NCBI GenBank assembly: GCA_017453085.1
Contig: JAFTKV010000099.1
Coordinates: 1 to 18,036, forward strand
Origin: Clostridia bacterium
GTDB lineage: Bacteria; Bacillota; Clostridia; Oscillospirales; CAG-272
Length of the DNA: 18,036 nt
Direction of reading: 5' to 3'
A program made the translations under genes and the position numbers. The notes below the pieces were generated by a model, which did no database searches, was not told the DNA's origin, and saw nothing but the letters and a program-made list of their open reading frames with translations. Below, in pieces: positions 13,628 to 18,036 of the stretch. The first letter of the stretch is position 1; each line of letters starts with the position of its first letter.

Positions 13628-16030
13628 ATGACAATTCGTGAAAAGCTACAAAGCGGTTTTCTCTTTTACGACGGCGGAATGGGATCGATGCTCCAATCTG
13701 CCGGTCTTCCTGCAGGTGAGCTGCCGGAGCGTTGGAATCTCTCCCATCCCGATGTCGTTAGTGGCATTCATAAGGCATACTACGAGGCGGGAGCTGATAT
13801 TGCTTGCACCAACACCTTCGGTGCCAACGCATTGAAATTCTCCGCAGAGGGCGATTATTCCCTTCGTGCGGTGATCGAAGGAGCGATTGCCTGCGCCAAA
13901 ACCGCAAGGGAAGAGTGCGCTCATTTGAATCGACCGCTTTACGTTGCGTTGGATGTAGGTCCTTGCGGTAAGCTGCTGAAGCCATTCGGCACGCTGGAGT
14001 TCGAGGATGCGGTCTCGCTGTTCAAGGAGACGATCCAAATCGGCGTTCGTGCCGGCGTTGATTTGATTGCCATCGAAACCATGAACGACTCCTATGAAAC
14101 CAAAGCAGCCGTGCTTGCTGCCAAAGAGGTCTGTGATCTGCCGATTTTCGTAACCAATGTCTACGATCAGTCTGCCAAGCTGATGACCGGTGCATCTCCC
14201 GAAGCAATGGTTGCTCTGTTAGAGGGTCTTTCGGTTGATGCGCTGGGCATGAACTGCTCTCTCGGTCCGAAGCAGATGGAGGAGATCTTTCCCCGTCTTG
14301 CCAATGCATCATCAACTTCTCTGGTAGTGGTTCCTAATGCGGGACTGCCCCGCCTGGAAGGGAATCGCACTGTTTACGACGTCACTCCCGACGATTTTGC
14401 AGAATCAATGGTCGCGCTGGCCCAAGCAGGCGCACGTGTATTGGGCGGTTGCTGCGGCACTACTCCCGCACATATTGCAAAGCTCCGCGAGCGTGTAGCC
14501 AAGCTTTCGCCGATTCAGCCTATAGAAAAACATCGTACCGTCATTTCATCGGGAACCCACGCTCTCACCTTTAACGGCGATCCCCGCCTCATTGGTGAGC
14601 GCATCAATCCTACCGGCAAATCCAAGCTCAAAGCAGCGCTGCGCGAGAATAATCTCTCCTATATCCTCAGAGAAGCAGCCGGTCAACAGGAAGCGGGCGC
14701 ACAGGCACTTGATATCAACGTCGGTCTGCCCGAGATCAACGAACCCGAGATGATGGCAAAGGTCGTCACTGGGGTACAGGCGATTTGTGACCTCCCTCTG
14801 CAGATCGATACCACCGATCCTGCCGCGATGGAGCGTGGTCTGCGCCTGTGCAACGGTATTCCGCTGGTCAACTCGGTCAACGGAAAAGCTTCCGTAATGG
14901 ATAGCATCTTCCCGCTGGTACAAAAATACGGCGGCGTAGTCATTGGCTTGACGCTGGACGAAAACGGCATCCCCGCTTCCGCCGAAGGACGCATTGCCAT
15001 CGCTCGCCGCATCATCGATACTGCTGCAAGCTACGGCATCGGAGCGCATCGCATCATCATCGATCCCCTCGCCCTTACAGTCTCTGCCGATCAATCTGCC
15101 GCACTGGTGACCCTGGATACCGTCCGTCGACTCCATGCCGAGGGCATCCACACCTCTCTGGGACTGTCCAACGTTTCCTTCGGGCTTCCCAATCGCGAAG
15201 CGATCAACGCAGCCTTCTTTGCGCTGGCAATGGAAAACGGACTGTCCGCCGCCATTATGAATCCCTATTCTGCGGCTATGATGAACACCTATCACGCATT
15301 TCGCGCACTGCACGGATACGACGTCGGTTGTATGGAGTTTATCGAGAAATCGGTAGCACCGGGCAGCACAGCACCCACGCAAACTACCACTCTATCCAAA
15401 TCTGAAGAGGGAAGCCTGTCTTCTCTGCAATCGGCGATTTGCAAGGGACTACGGGAAGACACCGCTATCGCCGCAAAAGCATTACTGGAAAGCGGAACGA
15501 CTCCTCTTGCGCTGATCAACAATGAGATCGTACCTGCGTTGGATCTGGTTGGAAAGCGATTTGAGGCAAAGACTCTTTTCCTGCCTCAGCTGCTGATGAG
15601 CGCCGAAGCTGCACAAGCGGCCTTCGAGGAGGTCAAAACCGCCATGCCTGCCGGTGAGAGCAGCGGAAAATATACGATCGTTATTGCCACAGTTCAAGGT
15701 GACATCCACGATATTGGCAAGAATATCGTCCGCACTCTGCTGGAAAACTACGGCTACCGTCTGATCGATCTGGGTCGGGACGTCCCACCGCAAACCGTCG
15801 TTGACACGGCACTGCGTGAAAATGCCCGCATCGTTGCGCTATCCGCGCTGATGACGACAACGATCCCGGCCATGGAGGAAACGATTAAATTGTTGCATAG
15901 GGAAGCCCCTCAATGCAAGATTGCCGTCGGCGGAGCTGTCCTGACGCAGGAATATGCTGATCGGATGGGAGCGGATTTCTACGGAAAAGACGCAATGGAA
16001 ACCGTTCGTTATGCGGAGAGTCTTCTATGA
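13628..16030 (+). CDS. metH: Cobalamin-dependent methionine synthase without reactivation domain
   Basis: 800 residues from ATG 13628, preceded by AAGG at seven bases; a longer frame to 13559 has no ribosome site and crosses the inverted repeat. It transfers methyl from methyl-THF through cobalamin to homocysteine. Domains in order: homocysteine methyltransferase barrel (about 1-290) with zinc ligands Cys210 (GMNCSLGP) and Cys275-Cys276 (GGCCGTTP); pterin-binding barrel (about 315-565) starting LIGERINPTG; a four-helix cap (about 590-680); and a cobalamin domain (about 685-800) with Asp692-x-His694-x-x-Gly697, where His694 is the cobalt ligand, then ALSALMTTT and VGGAVL. E. coli MetH is about 1227 residues; the missing part is the AdoMet-binding activation domain. 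Its stop overlaps the PAP2 start as ATGA. Confidence 0.95.
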   Translation: MTIREKLQSGFLFYDGGMGSMLQSAGLPAGELPERWNLSHPDVVSGIHKAYYEAGADIACTNTFGANALKFSAEGDYSLRAVIEGAIACAKTAREECAHLNRPLYVALDVGPCGKLLKPFGTLEFEDAVSLFKETIQIGVRAGVDLIAIETMNDSYETKAAVLAAKEVCDLPIFVTNVYDQSAKLMTGASPEAMVALLEGLSVDALGMNCSLGPKQMEEIFPRLANASSTSLVVVPNAGLPRLEGNRTVYDVTPDDFAESMVALAQAGARVLGGCCGTTPAHIAKLRERVAKLSPIQPIEKHRTVISSGTHALTFNGDPRLIGERINPTGKSKLKAALRENNLSYILREAAGQQEAGAQALDINVGLPEINEPEMMAKVVTGVQAICDLPLQIDTTDPAAMERGLRLCNGIPLVNSVNGKASVMDSIFPLVQKYGGVVIGLTLDENGIPASAEGRIAIARRIIDTAASYGIGAHRIIIDPLALTVSADQSAALVTLDTVRRLHAEGIHTSLGLSNVSFGLPNREAINAAFFALAMENGLSAAIMNPYSAAMMNTYHAFRALHGYDVGCMEFIEKSVAPGSTAPTQTTTLSKSEEGSLSSLQSAICKGLREDTAIAAKALLESGTTPLALINNEIVPALDLVGKRFEAKTLFLPQLLMSAEAAQAAFEEVKTAMPAGESSGKYTIVIATVQGDIHDIGKNIVRTLLENYGYRLIDLGRDVPPQTVVDTALRENARIVALSALMTTTIPAMEETIKLLHREAPQCKIAVGGAVLTQEYADRMGADFYGKDAMETVRYAESLL

Positions 16031-16536
16031 AACGTACATTTCCTTTTGCGCTCACCGCAGAACGGTATGAGCGAATCACCGCACCGATCCGCCGTCGAAA
16101 ATGGGCAATGGAAACACTCAAATGGAGCAATCGGATCTGCTCTGTCTCCTACATCGTCGCTTATCCGATCTGTATATTGTGGATGCTGTATATCGGTGAC
16201 TATTTCACCGGCAGAGCGATCCTGATCCCTGCGGTCTCCGTTGTGCTGCTGTCGGTAATCAGATTGCTGATCAACCGTCCGCGCCCCTATGAAAAGCTGC
16301 AGATCAAACCGCTGTTTTCCAAGCAAACGAAAGGGAAGTCCTTCCCCAGCCGTCACATCTTCAGCTCGTTCATTATCGCCGCCACGTTCACGTTCGTCTT
16401 TCCGTGGGGATGGGTCTTCTTCATTCCTGCCACATTGCTTGCCGTGATCCGAGTGTTCTGCGGCGTGCATTATCCCTCCGACGTGATTGTAGGTGCAGGG
16501 CTTGCAATGATCGCATCATTGTTCTATTATCTATAA
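16027..16536 (+). CDS. PAP2-family membrane phosphatase
   Basis: 169 residues. The three-part phosphatase signature of the PAP2 superfamily is complete: INRPRP (Arg84-Pro85) with the upstream basic residue Arg79, PSRH (107-110, His110 as acid/base), and RVFCGVHYPSD with Arg142, His148 as nucleophile and Asp152. About four to five hydrophobic segments (near 38-56, 64-82, 111-125, 128-145, 153-168) place it in the membrane. Such small members typically hydrolyse polyprenyl or glycerolipid phosphates, for example undecaprenyl pyrophosphate or phosphatidylglycerol phosphate; which one is not decided here. It overlaps the metH stop as ATGA, with GGAGAG six bases upstream inside metH, so it is translationally coupled to a gene of unrelated function. 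Confidence 0.9.
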   Translation: MKRTFPFALTAERYERITAPIRRRKWAMETLKWSNRICSVSYIVAYPICILWMLYIGDYFTGRAILIPAVSVVLLSVIRLLINRPRPYEKLQIKPLFSKQTKGKSFPSRHIFSSFIIAATFTFVFPWGWVFFIPATLLAVIRVFCGVHYPSDVIVGAGLAMIASLFYYL

Positions 16537-16540
16537 TACC

Positions 16541-16580
16541 AAAAAGCTGTTGATAACTCCATCAACAGCTTTTGATTTTT
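16541..16580. terminator. Bidirectional terminator between the PAP2 gene and the convergent hypothetical gene
   Basis: AAAAGCTGTTGAT (16542-16554) pairs perfectly with ATCAACAGCTTTT (16561-16573) around AACTCC. T-rich sequence follows on the plus strand (GATTTTT) and on the minus strand (TTTTTGG), so it can end both converging transcripts. It starts five bases after the PAP2 stop codon and lies 14 bases beyond the other gene's stop. Confidence 0.9.
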
Positions 16581-16593
16581 GGGCGGATTAACA

Positions 16594-17490
16594 TTAGAAA
16601 TATTCCACACGAGGGACTCTGCTTTTGATTTCCAATGCCAATTGATACATTTGGATAATATCACCATCCTCATTTGCAGTGGAAAGATAAACCACTTTCC
16701 CGTTTGCTAATTTAAGAGCCAAAGTAAAGACACGATCAAAATGCTCCGAGTCGCCATCGTCATGAAATTGCTCACAGCACACAATATCCTGAATATGCGG
16801 TACTAAAACGCGGACTTTAGAAAATTCTTTTGAAAATAACTTTCGGCGTCTTAAAAGAATAGATTGTGAATTGACTTCAATCTTCACCTTTTCAATTGTC
16901 ATGTTATCAACAATTGCTCCATCAATGATAAAAGGTTCGTTTGGAGATTTATATTCACTAAACCCTTTCGAATACGGTAAAAGTAAAGATGTAATTTTAG
17001 AAAAATTGTGCTGATCATTCACAACAAAATCGAGCCATCCTAAATGAAATATTCTAAGATAGCGTTCAGGAACCTCATTCTTTTCTTTATCGAGTATGCG
17101 CTCTAATCCGATTTTTCGAATATATTGAGTAAATGCCTGCATATCAGCCGAAAAATAATCTCCCAAATCGCTGTTGCGAAGATAAATGAAAATGTGGGAA
17201 TCACCGGTGCAATCACTGCTACTGATAACGTAATAGATCTGATCCAAGTCCAATACGGTTAATATAGGAGCATCCACACCTGTAAATGCAGGACGCACAA
17301 GCCAGACTAAAAATTGAGAATCCATCCGTACTTCGTATTTCTTTTCATTGCAGATCATCGGCATTTGATCGATATACTCAAATAAATGTGCCCGATCGAG
17401 ATTGCCATGATCATAAAAGCTTGCTGAATAAACAAATAACTTCAATTGGTCATAGTTCTTAGCTTTTTGTAAATCATCTAAAAAACTCAT
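16594..17490 (-). CDS. Hypothetical protein, 298 residues
   Basis: I do not recognise the family. The frame is intact from ATG 17490 to TAA, with GGGGGAG about ten bases upstream as ribosome site; an ATG seven bases earlier is in another frame and stops quickly. The protein is soluble-looking, with no signal peptide or membrane segment, rich in aromatic residues in the first half (FLVWLVRP, IYYVISSSDC, IFIYLRNSDLGDYF). The second half is beta-rich and basic, with a LLRRRKLFSKEFSKVRV stretch, then KVVYLSTANEDGD and a helical C-terminus. It has its own promoter and shares a bidirectional terminator with the PAP2 gene. It appears more A/T-rich than the metabolic genes to its left, which may mean later acquisition. 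Confidence 0.82.
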   Translation of the reverse strand: MSFLDDLQKAKNYDQLKLFVYSASFYDHGNLDRAHLFEYIDQMPMICNEKKYEVRMDSQFLVWLVRPAFTGVDAPILTVLDLDQIYYVISSSDCTGDSHIFIYLRNSDLGDYFSADMQAFTQYIRKIGLERILDKEKNEVPERYLRIFHLGWLDFVVNDQHNFSKITSLLLPYSKGFSEYKSPNEPFIIDGAIVDNMTIEKVKIEVNSQSILLRRRKLFSKEFSKVRVLVPHIQDIVCCEQFHDDGDSEHFDRVFTLALKLANGKVVYLSTANEDGDIIQMYQLALEIKSRVPRVEYF

Positions 17491-17529
17491 TGCGCATTAC
17501 TCCCCCCCAATTATATTTCCGGTGTAATT

Positions 17530-17558
17530 ATTATAGCATAACCATTTAACAAAAACAA
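17530..17558 (-). promoter_or_regulatory. Promoter of the 298-residue hypothetical gene
   Basis: On the minus strand TTGTTT (17558-17553), a 17-base spacer and TATAAT (17535-17530), 39 bases before the ATG. The -35 lies five bases past the ppdK terminator stem. Confidence 0.72.
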
Positions 17559-17562
17559 TAAC

Positions 17563-17606
17563 AAACAACAAATCCTCCCGAGTTTCTTCGGGAGGATTTG
17601 TTGTTT
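17563..17606 (-). terminator. Rho-independent terminator of ppdK
   Basis: A perfect 19-base stem: AAACAACAAATCCTCCCGA (minus strand 17606-17588) pairs with TCGGGAGGATTTGTTGTTT (17581-17563) around a six-base loop, with T-rich sequence following on the minus strand. The stem begins ten bases after the ppdK stop codon. Confidence 0.93.
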
Positions 17607-17616
17607 ATAGGAACAA

Positions 17617-18036
17617 TTACTTGTTCTTGATAACAGCCTGAGCAGCAGCCAGACGTGCGATCGGTACACGGAAGGGAGAGCAGGACACGTAGGTCAGGCC
17701 AACCTTGTGGCAGAACTCAACGGAGGAGGGATCGCCACCGTGCTCGCCGCAGATGCCCAGCTTGATGTCGGGGCGGGTGGAACGGCCGAGAGTTGCAGCC
17801 ATTTCAACCAGCTTGCCTACACCGGTCTGGTCCAGCTTAGCGAAGGGATCGTTCTCGTAGATTTTGTTTGCATAGTATGCATCCAGGAACTTGCCTGCGT
17901 CATCACGGGAGAAGCCGAAGGTCATCTGGGTCAGGTCGTTGGTGCCGAAGGAGAAGAACTCAGCTTCCTTGGCAACCAGATCAGCAGTCAGAGCGGCGCG
18001 GGGGATCTCGATCATGGTACCAACCTTGTAGGTCAG
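17617..18036 (-). CDS. ppdK: Pyruvate phosphate dikinase, C-terminal part; 5' end outside window
   Basis: 139 codons plus TAA are seen, open to the window edge. PPDK interconverts pyruvate, ATP and phosphate with phosphoenolpyruvate, AMP and pyrophosphate; in anaerobes it often runs in glycolysis. The visible part is the end of the PEP/pyruvate-binding barrel: MIEIPRAALTAD, FFSFGTNDLTQMTFGFSRDD, then KLGICGEHGGDPSSVEFCHK, which contains the catalytic Cys, and the family C-terminus YVSCSPFRVPIARLAAAQA. The FSRDDAGKFL and ICGEHGGDP wording separates PPDK from PEP synthase and PTS enzyme I. The codon choice looks like that of a highly expressed gene, and the terminator is very strong. Confidence 0.95.
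   Translation of the reverse strand: MTYKVGTMIEIPRAALTADLVAKEAEFFSFGTNDLTQMTFGFSRDDAGKFLDAYYANKIYENDPFAKLDQTGVGKLVEMAATLGRSTRPDIKLGICGEHGGDPSSVEFCHKVGLTYVSCSPFRVPIARLAAAQAVIKNK

Noticed and set aside
14546..15382. 278-residue minus-strand frame
   Set aside because: Antisense to metH; a mirror of its codon usage.

Overview
The window looks like a chromosomal segment of an anaerobic member of the Bacillota, most likely a gut-type member of class Clostridia. This rests on strong Gram-positive Shine-Dalgarno sites, textbook sigma-A type promoters, a class II galT, a pyruvate phosphate dikinase of the clostridial type, a long CofE-like protein of the kind found in Firmicutes, and a MetH without the C-terminal reactivation domain. 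No species can be named from the sequence alone. No mobile element, CRISPR array or rRNA was seen.

Layout. Bases 1-2229 (minus) hold a cupin/AraC regulator translationally coupled (ATGA overlap) to a secreted lipoprotein glycoside hydrolase that runs off the left edge. A stand-alone tRNA-Pro(GGG) with its own perfect promoter and terminator follows at 2511-2586 (plus). Bases 2626-5039 (minus) hold a probably frameshifted hypothetical gene, a small lipoprotein with an Ada-like Cys/His motif, and a CofE-like gamma-glutamyl ligase. Bases 5286-7879 (minus) hold an AlkZ/YcaQ-type winged-helix gene interrupted by a single in-frame TAG, and class II galT. From 7941 the plus strand takes over: a PocR-AraC regulator overlapping mutY, then from a perfect promoter lying on the mutY stop codon a tightly packed set: Gfo/Idh/MocA dehydrogenase, glpK, metF, metH and a PAP2 phosphatase. 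The right end (minus) carries an unidentified 298-residue protein and the 3' end of ppdK.

How the genes fit together. The first regulator probably controls the polysaccharide-active lipoprotein it overlaps. metF and metH together make methyl-tetrahydrofolate and pass the methyl group through cobalamin to homocysteine; they sit in a run with glpK and a sugar dehydrogenase, with no separate MetH reactivation gene in the window. PocR sensor domains are known from regulators of cobalamin-linked metabolism, so the PocR-AraC gene lying upstream of this run and head-to-head with galT is suggestive but not proof of control.

The observations most worth a second look are the lone amber codon in an otherwise full-length AlkZ-like reading frame (no complete gene here ends in TAG), the MetH lacking its reactivation domain with a PAP2 gene in the next slot, the CofE-like enzyme with no other F420 gene nearby, and the frame-shifted pair at 2626-3268. 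I did not find a clear, wholly new multi-gene system.
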